Of a stretch of 64,000 bases of DNA, positions 13,076-22,284 are shown one piece after another. Position numbers and translations under genes: made by a program. The stretch comes from Sordaria brevicollis. Taxonomy: Eukaryota > Ascomycota > Sordariomycetes > Sordariales > Sordariaceae. Positions within the stretch are counted from its first letter, which is position 1. The number at the start of each line of letters is the position of its first letter. The DNA is taken from the NCBI GenBank assembly GCA_033439795.1, contig JAUTDP010000002.1, positions 2,976,001 to 3,040,000 on the forward strand, given 5' to 3'. The notes below the pieces were generated by a model that worked only from the letters and a program-made list of their open reading frames with translations, did no database searches and was not told the origin of the DNA.

Positions 13076-13315
13076 TATTATAGGGCTAATGCCTGTAATT
13101 AAATTTGATTAGTACTACTAGTCGTGCCGCTAGTCGGGCCGCTAATCGCGGTCTTTACCGCTACGGTAAGCGGAGTGGCCTGTACCCCAATCTTTAAAAG
13201 GATAATTGGCTAGTGCCGCCTAGAGGGCGCTTCCCTTCCTCCCTTTTCCTCTTCGTAAAACCTTATCGATTCGTTAAGACCCAGTATTTGTACTAACTAT
13301 GCTATGCCCCTCACA
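13076..13315 (+). repeat. 3' LTR of the Ty3/gypsy element
   Basis: The 240-bp copy aligns gap-free with 5893-6132. All differences noted (about forty) are C/T or G/A transitions. It ends CCCTCACA and is followed by CTATT. Confidence 0.92.
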
Positions 13316-15102
13316 CTATTATAATTATTATATTAATAAAACCGAAGGTATATAGGGTATTATTTATAAATAGATTTAAAGCTTATAAGGATTTTAATAT
13401 CCTATAGTATTATAATACCTTTAATATTATCCATATAACGCTCCTATCCTATATTAATTATATATTTTAATTATTCGATATAGGGGTATATTAAGTAATT
13501 AAAAAGGTTTATTAAAAGGCTTTAATTAATAAAATTGTTAATAGTACTATAATAATTAATTATATAATATTTCTAAATAATTAGAAAAAGGTTAAAGAGG
13601 TTAAATTTATACGTAATAATATTTATAAAGGGTAGGAAAAAATAGGGCTTTAGTTACTTAAATTAAGTACGTTATAATTATTTATTTAATAATATAAATA
13701 TAATTAATATATATATTATTATTATTATAAATATCCTTTTTAATTAGTTGCGCGTATTTATTAAAATAAAATAAGAATCCCTATTCCCTAAAAGATTCGA
13801 AGCTATTATACTATAGAAAGCTCTACGTACTTTCGAATCCCCTATTATATAAAAGAGGTTTAATATTATTAATTCCCTATTGAAGAAGAGTATTAATAAT
13901 ATTAGAGTAGCGTTGAAAATCTCTATTAATAACTAATAAATATTATTTAACTAATAGGAATTATAATCCTACTATATTAATACGGAGGTATAAAAATAGA
14001 ACCCTCGCTATTATATTACTATTAAGGATAGGGCGTATATTAAAGAGGTATTAAATACTAAAGTAGCCGTTAAAGTATTATTCGATATAAAGGAAGGTTT
14101 AAAGGAAATTTAGTAAATAAATATAACTTTTATTAAAAAAGTCGTATTCGAAGAGAATTTTAGCTTTAAATAGTAAATATTATATAAAAATTAAATTAGG
14201 AAGAAGAAGGGTTTTATTTCTATTATTAGTAAGGTTCTTATCTTTAATAAAAATAATTTTATTTTTATTACGAAAGATAATTTAAAATACGAATGAATAT
14301 TATACGTAAAAAAAGGATAGGATAAAATTAAAAATAAGGGTGATAAAGCTCGTTGTATTTACTTCGTTAATTTATAAGGATAGGATTTTAATTTCTATAT
14401 TTTTAAAATAAAGGTATAAAAGGTAATATAATTAAAATAGGATATAAAGGTATTTTTAGTTAATTTCGAAGACGAAGAGGATTAACGGTTTGAAGAAATA
14501 GGGAAGATTACCCTACTTTTAATATACGAAGATTACGTACTTTTTAAAACTTATAGTAAAAAGAGGGTAAGGAAAATTAAGAGGGGGAATTCCTTTTCGA
14601 TAGAGATTATTTTAAGTAATAAAGTAAAGGAACTCCTAATTTTATTAAAATACCCTTATTTAATTATTAAGAGGGTAATGGAAATAAGATCTTTTTTAAT
14701 AGGGCTTTTATTTATAGGATTAATTGTATTAATACTTTGCCCTTTATATAAAAAGATTAAGCCTCCCCTTTTTAAAAAGGGGAAGGAAAAGGTTATTATA
14801 AATTCTAAAAAGGAGGAGGTTACTACAGTAATTATAATAGTAATAAGTAAGAAATTAGAGGTGTTTATTAACTATATATAGGTTACTATTATTATATTAA
14901 ATAATTTTAATAATTTTAAAAGTATTAACGTAAATAAGGGTAAGGAATTTGAGTTTAAATTGGAAATTATCGTATAAGTAGTGGCGTATACGGGCTACCT
15001 ATAGATTTTCAATATTATAATAATATATTACGACCTTTTTTTCAATAAAAAAATAGTATTACTAAATAGAGTTAGTCTTTACGAGTAATTTGTATATTTT
15101 AT

Positions 15103-15223
15103 CGTAATTTTTGAGTATATTTTAGTGGAGTTGTTATATTGTGAGCGTTCTGGAGCGTTATAGAGCTTATACGTTATAGGTAAAACTCCCGACTCTCGAA
15201 GGGATTAAGAAAGGAGGTTGGCT
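15103..15223 (-). repeat. Right terminal inverted repeat of the first transposon
   Basis: Inverted copy of about 4660-4775. The junction to ordinary DNA is marked by a rise in GC at about 15180, inside the repeat. Confidence 0.8.
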
Positions 15224-16350
15224 GGACCCACCACATAGCCACAACACCTAACCGACGAGTACGAAGGTGAGGTGTCACTCCGGGGCACCCGTCCATGGCC
15301 CGTAGCACCTTCCCGACAGCGTGGATTGCTGGGTCCAGGCCACTTTGCGAGTGGGTCGAGTCCCCTGAGACTGTGGGTTTCAGTGGAATTTTGCCCGAAC
15401 GAACGCTGGAGCCCGACAACCTCAATGGCAGGCACCCCCGGCCGAGCTTTCCTCTTTTTCCCTCTTGTCATCTTCGGGTCCGGGGCCTCCCATCACATTC
15501 CGGTTGCCCCGGTCCCGGTCCCTGAATCATCACCAGCTCGTTTCTTGGCGCCAAAATGATCAGTCATCTCAAGATCTCAGTCGACTTCAGCAACTTCCTT
15601 TGACAGTTCGACTTTGCCTTACACGGCCCGCCCTGCACTCCGCAGTTTGCTTCACAGAACTCTAGGCTCTGCTATCTTTAGCCAGGGGGCGCTCAATGAA
15701 CCACTCTTTACATCATCAACACCGACCCTTTGCATGATCTGGCCAGAGTGCTCTTCCGATTATGGTCCCCGAACATACATCTTGAGGTTGGTCTCGGACT
15801 TTCTCCAGTCTGCTTCTGAATCTGTCTTGGGCGCGATGGCGTTCGGGGTACGCATACCGCTCGCCTTGGAGAGCTTCAAGCGGGTGGGGGCTGGGTAGCT
15901 ATTTCCAGCGACAAAGTTTGTTGTCCCTCAAAAGCCGAACCAACCAAAACTCCAAGCGAGCTATCGATATGACCTTTCGAGGCGACAATCCACCCGAATC
16001 TTGATGTCGACATGACTGCTCTTCGTACCGAAAATGATCGACAGGAAAGGAGCGGACCGGGTGGAGGTGTGGGTGACGGGAAGTTAGGCCCAAGACCCCA
16101 TCGTTCGGTGGAGATAAGCGCTACGGGATGAACTCCGTGGGGTTGATAGGTCCATCTTAGGGGTCGGTGTTCAGCTAGGTACGTCAGCTGTCTCACGGCA
16201 GAAAGTCCCTGTACGTATGGAGTTTCCTTTCAGCTTGGAAGAGTGAGAAGGAACCGATAACTCCAAATACCACGCTCGATTCATCTCTCCTCCTGTTCAA
16301 AGACTGATCTCCCAACACCAGTTTCTTATCGCGAGAAAAACCACCAAGAA
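15224..16350. other. Gene-free stretch and promoter side of the FAD oxidoreductase gene
   Basis: Normal-composition DNA resumes immediately right of the transposon. Short open frames on both strands show no motif. The 5' untranslated region of the gene starting at 16351 must lie here. Confidence 0.4.
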
Positions 16351-17847
16351 ATGGACGAGCGTGCCAAGATCCGAGTTACTCTTCCTCGAGAGAGCCCAAC
16401 TACGAGCTACTGGCAAGATCCTCCAGATGACATTGCCGACCATCGTACCACCGAGGATGTCCCAAGTCATGCCGACATTGTCATTATCGGAAGCGGCATC
16501 ACCGGGGTTTCGATAGCATGGAACCTCCTCAAAGACGTCCGCCTCGGAGAGAAGGGGTCCAGAAACATCGTCATGCTCGAAGCCCGCCAGTCATGCTCCG
16601 GCGCAACCGGTCGCAACGGGGGGCACACCAAAGCCGCTTCATACCGTTCCTTTCTCGAGCACGCCTCTCTCCTTGGCACTCCAGCGGCCGTCCAAATTGC
16701 TCGTCTGGAGTACGACAACATCCAAGCCGTCCACGCTTTTGCCAAAGAGCACAGCATCCCCTGTGATTCCAACCCCTGCCACACCATCGACATCATTTAC
16801 GACGAAGCCCAGTGGACTGCCGCCCAGGAAGCCGTTGCCGCCATGAAGACCGCCTTTCCCGAAGGAGACCCAGTAGCGGATTACACCTTCCACACCCCCG
16901 CTGAAGTTCATTCCAAATTTTACTGCGCCCTCTCCGCCGGCACCATAGCCGGCCAACCCCAAACTGTATACGGGGGCGTCTCCTACCCAGCGGGCAGCAT
17001 CTCCTCGTACGCTTTTACGACGGGGCTCCTCAAACTCTGTCTTGACCGGGGCCTAAACCTGCAGACCAACACGCCCGCCACTTCGCTCATGAAAAACCGC
17101 GACGAACGCACCTGGACCGTCCAAACACCCCGCGGCAACATCTGGACCAAAGACATCATCCTCGCCACGAACGGGTACACGGCCGCCATCGCTCCCTCGT
17201 TTCAGGGCGTCATCGTGCCCCTGCGCGGGCAAGTAACGGTACAGAGACCCGGGAGCAAAGTACCGAAGGCGGGATGTCTGCCTACCACGTACAGCTTTAT
17301 CTATGATAAGGGGTATGAATACATGATCCCTCGCCCGAAAGGGAGTAAGAACGAAGGGGACTTGGTCATTGGTGGTGGGCTAGTGAGAGCCAAGGAAGAA
17401 GGGCTAGAGGAGTATGGGACTACAGATGACACGGCTATCAACCAAGGAATCAGCACCTACCTCGGGAAAACACTAACGAGGTACTTCGGCGCTGGTGACG
17501 AGAAGGATGGGAACTGGGGAGATGATCACGCAGATGGCAGAGTGAGAAAGGAGTGGACGGGGATAATGGGGTACACGCCCGATGGGTTTCCCATGGTGGG
17601 AGCGGTGCCGGGGGAGACGGGTTTCTGGATGAGCTGTAGTTTCCAGGGTCATGGCATGGTGTTGTGTTGGATGTGTGCGAAGGCGTTGGTGGAGATGATG
17701 GAGGGGAGAGATAATGACGAGTTGAAGCGGTGGTTTCCGGATGCTTTTAGGGTTGGGTTTGAGAGGATGAGGAAGAGGTTTCAGGGCAGGTTGCATACGA
17801 GCGTTGCGGTGCCGCTGGGACCGCCGGTTGGGGGACAGTCTAGGTAA
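16351..17847 (+). CDS. FAD-dependent oxidoreductase (DAO family)
   Basis: Intronless, 498 residues. The start ATG follows AAGAA. The N-terminal Rossmann motif is IVIIGSGITGVSIAWNLL (about 44-60), binding the ADP part of FAD. It is followed by EARQSCSGATGRNGGHTKA (about 77-95), the SGATGRNGG loop typical of DAO-superfamily amine and amino-acid oxidases. Near the C-terminus are GIMGYTPDGFPMVG and SFQGHGMVLCW, the usual second FAD-contact segment. The closest general resemblance is to fungal enzymes annotated as glycine/D-amino-acid or gamma-glutamylputrescine oxidase-like. These oxidise a C-N bond and pass electrons to oxygen. No signal peptide is evident, so it is probably cytosolic or peroxisomal; the C-terminal GGQSR is not a clear peroxisomal signal. 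It converges with the homogentisate dioxygenase gene, but no shared pathway is shown. Confidence 0.9.
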   Translation: MDERAKIRVTLPRESPTTSYWQDPPDDIADHRTTEDVPSHADIVIIGSGITGVSIAWNLLKDVRLGEKGSRNIVMLEARQSCSGATGRNGGHTKAASYRSFLEHASLLGTPAAVQIARLEYDNIQAVHAFAKEHSIPCDSNPCHTIDIIYDEAQWTAAQEAVAAMKTAFPEGDPVADYTFHTPAEVHSKFYCALSAGTIAGQPQTVYGGVSYPAGSISSYAFTTGLLKLCLDRGLNLQTNTPATSLMKNRDERTWTVQTPRGNIWTKDIILATNGYTAAIAPSFQGVIVPLRGQVTVQRPGSKVPKAGCLPTTYSFIYDKGYEYMIPRPKGSKNEGDLVIGGGLVRAKEEGLEEYGTTDDTAINQGISTYLGKTLTRYFGAGDEKDGNWGDDHADGRVRKEWTGIMGYTPDGFPMVGAVPGETGFWMSCSFQGHGMVLCWMCAKALVEMMEGRDNDELKRWFPDAFRVGFERMRKRFQGRLHTSVAVPLGPPVGGQSR

Positions 17848-18438
17848 GATGGTGTGCGATGGGTTGGCCGTAGATCGAGTTTTGGATACCACGGTTGGTG
17901 ACGGAGTACGAGACTATCGTTATGCTAGCCGCGTTCAATCAATACCCTTCGAGAAGGTCACTAGGGCCGGTTGCTAGTGCTTTTTTATGTGGACGTGTGC
18001 GTGGGAGGCTTCTGCCCGAGAATCACTGAGGCGCTTTATCAGTGCCCGATCGTAGTCCGGCTTCTTGGTTGGGATCGCCAAAATTCGTCACTTACCCTGC
18101 ACTTTCTCCTGGCTACCCGGCACCAAGTGAACAATAGCATGACCCGTTCGGCACTTTGATAGGCGGCCAAGTCAACGAAAGATCCAAAGCCTTTAAAAAT
18201 ATGCCTCTGGGATTTTGTTGCATGGTCAATTGCTAAATGAATTTAAGACTACCTCTGGTATACGTTTTCTTCTTCCTTTTCAAAAAGTTCTCCCTGCTCA
18301 TCGGTGTGCTTCTTCTTCCTACAGCGCGCACGTCTACTGATATGGCCCTCTTTTCCTGCTCATACATATCCAAAGCAACCCTCAAGCTTTCGGCTCTCTT
18401 TTCATACCTCTTTTTCCACGTTCCCAATTCTCTCTCAG
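17848..18438. other. Intergenic stretch between convergent genes
   Basis: It holds the 3' ends of the two converging transcripts. A pyrimidine-rich run (TTTTCTTCTTCC) is visible near 18265. No separate gene is seen. Confidence 0.4.
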
Positions 18439-19905
18439 TTATAGCAGATGGCTCACCCCCTTCTCCCCCTCCGGCAACCTCTTCCAATGCACCTTGACTC
18501 CACCCCAGCTATGCTCATTATAATCCTCCTGCACCTTCTGGCAGGTCTTGAGGCCCCAATCCGTCACGCCCACCATCAGACAGCTCTCAAACATGAACGC
18601 GCAACTTCCCTCTCCGACCTTCTGCGGTTTGAGTTCCGCATTCCTCGCGCCCTCATAACTCGCCGCATCGGGCCCGTGTCCAGACATGACGTTATGCAAA
18701 CTCGCTCCACCGGGGACGAACCCGCCCTTGCCGCCCTTCTTGGCATCGTACGCGCCTGTGATTAGACCCATGAACTCGCTCATCGTGTTGCGGTGGTACC
18801 AAGGAGGACGGAAGGTGTCTTCTCCCACCAACCAGCGGGGAGGGAAGATGACGAAGTCGGCGATTGCGGTGCCGACGTGGTCGGATGGGGCGCTGAGGAC
18901 AGTGAAGATGGATGGATCGGGGTGGTCAAAGCTGATAGAGCCGATGGTGTTGAACCGACCGAGGTCGTACTTGTAAGGGTAGTAGTTACCGTGCCACGCC
19001 ACGACGTCGAAGGGGGTGTGCGGCTGCTTTGTCTCGAACATGGTGTTGTTGAACTTGGCCGTGATGGTGTAGGAGTTGGGACCGTCGAGGGCGATGGACC
19101 CGTGGTCTTCGCTGAAGCAGGCCACGGGGGCTTGGAAGTCGCGCGCGTTGGCGAGGCCGTTGCTGCCAATGGGACCGAGTTCGGGAAGTTGGAAGTGGCC
19201 CTGGTAAAGCTCGAGAGCGTAACCGCGCACGGGACCGGAAGGGAGCAGGACTTGGTAGCGCACGCCGCGAGGGATGACGGCAATTTCCATCGGTCTGACG
19301 AGGAGCCAGCCGAACTCGGTGCGAATGTCGAGCACACCGTCTTGCGCGACGATGAGCAGGTCGCCGTCGGCGGAGTAGAAGGCCGAGTGGGCGTCCATGG
19401 ACTTGCCGGCGGCGTAGATGTACATGCCCAGGCCTTGCTTGAGGGTGGCCTCACCGGCGCCGGCAACAAGACGAAGGCCAGAAACGAAGTCGGTGTCGGA
19501 TTCGTGGTCGAAGGGGTCCCAACGGAGCTGGTTGGGAATGTAGTGAAGCTTGGCTGGCGATTGCTCAAGTACGGGCTCCTGACCGCCCTGCTTAGCCTCG
19601 ACGAAGGGCGGGTGCGAGCAAGAAGGCAGGATGCGGTAGAGCCATGATTGCTTGTTCTCGTGGCGGGGAGCTGTGAAGGCGGTTCCGGAGAGCTTTTCGG
19701 CGTAGAGGCCGAGGGGAGGCTTCTGAGGAGAGTTGTGGCCGATGGGGAGGGCGCCGGAGACGGCTTCGGATCTGCATTGTAGAATGGTGTAAGTTGAGTG
19801 TTGAAGATGTCAGCGTGAGAAGGAAATGACAACTTACTCTAGGTACGCATCGAAGCCATTCTGGTACCGGTACTTTTCCTTGAAGTCGAAGTTGGTGACT
19901 GGCAT
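18439..19905 (-). CDS. hmgA: Homogentisate 1,2-dioxygenase
   Basis: Two exons, 19905-19838 and 19771-18439, join in frame across a 66-bp intron with a GTAAGT/CAG border, giving 466 residues. The enzyme opens the ring of homogentisate to maleylacetoacetate in phenylalanine and tyrosine breakdown, using non-haem Fe(II). The iron ligands of the family are visible: His349 and Glu355 in [11 protein letters not shown] and His388 in SGHGPD. The likely catalytic His306 lies in DHPDPSIF. Other family blocks are [25 protein letters not shown] and [15 protein letters not shown] loop of three extra residues (KGG repeats) lies between the ligands compared with the human enzyme as I recall it. Length and start match fungal HmgA. 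The fumarylacetoacetate hydrolase and isomerase genes that cluster with it in Aspergillus are not beside it here. Confidence 0.97.
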
Positions 19906-21547
19906 TGTCACAGTCGGTCGCGTTCCAGTTGAGTGTCGTTTTTCTTCGGGAATATCAATGGTCTGAGAAACGCGAGATATCGTCGTAAGTTGAAGCTGTA
20001 TACTCCAGTCCAAAGGAAGAAGATCAAGTCAAAGGCAGACCAAAGGAAGGAGAAGGAGGAAGTCTTGGAACGGCAAACGATATCTTTCCGAAGGAAGACA
20101 AACCAAGTCCAGAAAATGAACACTCCATCTTTTCTACCGTTTCCGAGGTAGCACCGCTACTTCTAGTCCTCGTCATTGCCCCGGTGATAGGTAGCTTGGG
20201 GTGTGCCTCGATGCATACAAGGAACTCAAGTTCTCGAATCATCCCAAATTCCGCCCGTTGGTCCCAAGGCCGGCGCAAGACCGCGGCGATATGCAGGACC
20301 GCCAGTAGCCGAAGGTATGCGTTCTCCAATTGCGGGCTGCGGCCCGTTTGACATTTGAGCGGGGGTCTTTTCAAAACCTGGGGAAAGAGAGCTTCTCCAC
20401 GTGATCCACTGCCTCCACTGGTTTCCCGAGCTCCACATAAGCTTTTCCCATTGGCTCCTCTTCCCCCAGAAGTTGAGAGGAAGCAAAAGTCCGAACTTCG
20501 GCACTTTGCAAACTTGCATTTTGGTCCTGGCAATTTCATCCCACAAATTTCTTGGATGTTTTCCCTCAAAACATTGTCCCACCGGCTCAACTCTTCTTCC
20601 AACAACGCGATGGACGACCTTGCAATACTACCGACAATATGAGAACCTCGCCATCTCGAAGGCGGGTAGTTCAGCTACAAACTTGAGTACCGGTGGCCTC
20701 GGAGCTTTAACACAAGACAAGAGAAGCGGTTATTCAGCGTCGCCTCCAGAGAGCTCTTGAGGCCTTTGTCTGGTCAATGGGGAGCAGGCTCATAGTACCG
20801 TTCCGGACTTTCACAAGTCCAGAATTACCTCTAACGCAAACGCAGTCTGCATGACAAACTACCGGACAGCGGCAGTGAAAAGTCATGTGCGTGATTGCTG
20901 GACAGCTACAGGTTTGCATCGTGTGTATTCAGGTCTCATGAGTCCATACGGCAGCTTTATCGTCTGTTCTTTACGACACCTCAACTACCTCTCCGAGGCT
21001 TTCTTCCATGGAAGACTGCCGTCCGCTATGGTTCATTCACTCACCACTGCGCTCTCTTGAATGGGGTTAAGTCGAGAGATTGGGTGTTGCTCAGTGGGCG
21101 CAGCAAAGTTTTCAAAAAACAGGTAGAGTTGTAGTGTTGGCTTGAGACTGTGGGAACTCTTGTACTTTAACCTCACAGGTGGAAGACTCGGATTCAGAGA
21201 CGCAGTTGCAAAACACAATGGCATCAGCTTTGCTCGCAACGATGACATGAACCCAGTCGTTTTACCATGGCTGAAAGTGATGTTCATTATCAATAGCATG
21301 CTAGACACTGTTGTCCCAGTGTCCGCTGCTCTTGTTTGTGTTTGACCCAGCCAGCTGTTTCCTCAAGGACCGGAACGACACCGAAAAGAAAAGACGCTGG
21401 CCATATGGGGGTCAACCCCAGCCACCCCATCCAGGGAATCATTAATGATACATATTACGGTCCTGTCATTGTCACCACCACCGATGAACCAACGACAAGC
21501 ATGATACCAGGCGCAGACCAAGTGGTCTGGACAAGGTTGGAGACGGC
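19906..21547. other. Gene-free stretch upstream of the homogentisate dioxygenase gene
   Basis: It contains the promoter of the dioxygenase gene, reading leftward, and the 3' side of the gene ending at 21548. Overlapping open frames up to 193 codons occur around 20.0-20.6 kb on the minus strand, but they begin without good context and carry no motif. Confidence 0.4.
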
Positions 21548-22284
21548 TCAAGCAGCCTCTTCCTCGGCGGCAGCAGCCTTCTTCTTCTTCTTGGACGAGC
21601 CGCCCGCGGGTTTGGAACCAGCGTTCGTTGACAGGTGTACGATGAGGTTGGTCCACGACTCCTCCTTGTCCCACTCGAAGCCTTTGAGGTATGGTTCGGG
21701 TAGCTCGTCATCCGGCTAAGACACATTGATCAAAGAGTCAGTCAAAAGAAGCTCCTTTGCTAACATTCGAGTCGTCAACAGTTTATGGAAGTCGAAGAGA
21801 GTCTAACCTTCTTCTTGAATGACTTGTGGATGGCATCCATGGCGTCCTTGATGGTCACTCCCTTCATGTTTCGTGCTGTTACGTGCAACCCCGTCTTGAA
21901 GTAGAGGTCAATCTTCTTGACTGGTGGTGTCGTGAGCATGATCTTGAGGTACTCCTTATCGTCTATCGACGTCGGTGAGGTGTTGACCTTCCTGTCATAG
22001 GACAACAGGTGTGAGCCAATGTCTCGAGTCTCTTGAAGAGACGTCACAGTCACACGGCACAGCGCCGTGGACTAGGTGCAGGGCAGGACTTACCACCCCA
22101 ACATCTGCGTCTCCTTGGCAATCTGGAGCTCAATTCCTTGAGCCTCCAGGTCGTTGATGTTCATGACGCCATTGGCACTCGAGCTTTGTCGGCGGTGCTT
22201 GTGGATGTGGCCCTCCTTGGGTGGTGATGTGGCTTCGAGGCCTTGGACGGCGGAATCAACCTTGGTGAGTGGTTCGCCCGACAT
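21548..22284 (-). CDS. Conserved fungal protein with lysine/alanine-rich tail
   Basis: Three exons, 22284-22094, 21991-21808 and 21715-21548, join in one frame to 180 residues; introns are 102 and 92 bp with GTAAGT/CAG and GTTAGA/TAG borders. The N-terminal third is hydrophilic with basic HIHKHRRQSSS. The middle (about 60-125) is compact and looks strongly constrained: MLGWKVNTSPTSIDD, EYLKIML, IDLYFKTGLHVTARN and GVTIKDAMDAIHKSFKKK. It then has PDDELPEPYLKGFEWDKEESW. The end has five lysines then an Ala/Glu run. The middle resembles the DUF6699-type domain of fungal hypothetical proteins, as far as I can tell by eye. No function is known to me. No signal peptide or membrane segment; the basic tail suggests nuclear or nucleic-acid contact, which is inference. 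Confidence 0.85.

Larger units (their letters stand above)
5893..13315 (+). mobile_element. Ty3/gypsy chromovirus LTR retrotransposon, RIP-inactivated, nested
   Basis: The 7423-bp element has two 240-bp LTRs starting TGT and ending CA in their best-preserved copies. A 5-bp target duplication, CTATT, flanks it at 5888-5892 and 13316-13320. A 17-nt purine tract lies just before the 3' LTR. The plus strand carries relics in the order gag zinc knuckle, protease, reverse transcriptase, RNase H, integrase core and chromodomain. RT before integrase marks Ty3/gypsy, and the C-terminal chromodomain marks the chromovirus branch. CA and TG dinucleotides are nearly absent throughout. Family members integrate by a target-primed integrase reaction, and the chromodomain of some directs insertion to heterochromatin. 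Confidence 0.92.
4930..15000 (+). pseudogene. Transposase relic, Fot1/pogo type, in two parts (about 4930-5888 and 13320-15000)
   Basis: The left part reads a segment with ENIWNINKFPFQ (about 5400-5440) when RIP stop codons are taken as Trp or Gln. This sits where Fot1/pogo transposases have the first catalytic Asp (N-x-D-E-x-G-F), here Asn. The right part continues with FKAYKDF and LFDIGVYQVIKKVY (about 13380-13510), which resemble the region of the second catalytic Asp and the conserved 'DVGVF' block of pogo-like DDE enzymes. Many TAA/TAG codons interrupt the frame. The retrotransposon inserted between the two parts, and removing it with one copy of the CTATT duplication rejoins the frame. 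The tail (about 14000-15000) has a further degraded, Lys-rich frame of unknown role. It cannot encode a working protein. Confidence 0.6.
4660..15223. mobile_element. RIP-mutated TIR DNA transposon (Fot1/pogo-like), split by an LTR retrotransposon
   Basis: Imperfect inverted repeats of about 115 bp bound an AT-rich block: about 4660-4775 on the left and 15103-15223 on the right. They share, reading inward, AGCCAACCTCC, GAGAGTCGGGAGTTTTACC and CGCTCCAGAA. Removing the nested 7.4-kb retrotransposon leaves about 3.1 kb. Its plus strand carries a degraded transposase-like frame. CpA and TpG are almost absent while CpG persists, as RIP produces. The outer GC-rich ends of the repeats are much less mutated than the interior. 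The element family is inferred from the transposase remnants. The target duplication could not be fixed because the outermost boundary is not sharp. Confidence 0.75.

Noticed and set aside
14678..14881. 67-codon frame with a hydrophobic start
   Set aside because: It lies in the RIP-mutated transposon tail; hydrophobic text follows from AT-rich codons.
18793..19647. 284-codon frame antisense to the homogentisate dioxygenase
   Set aside because: It is a shadow of GC-rich third positions in the dioxygenase gene.
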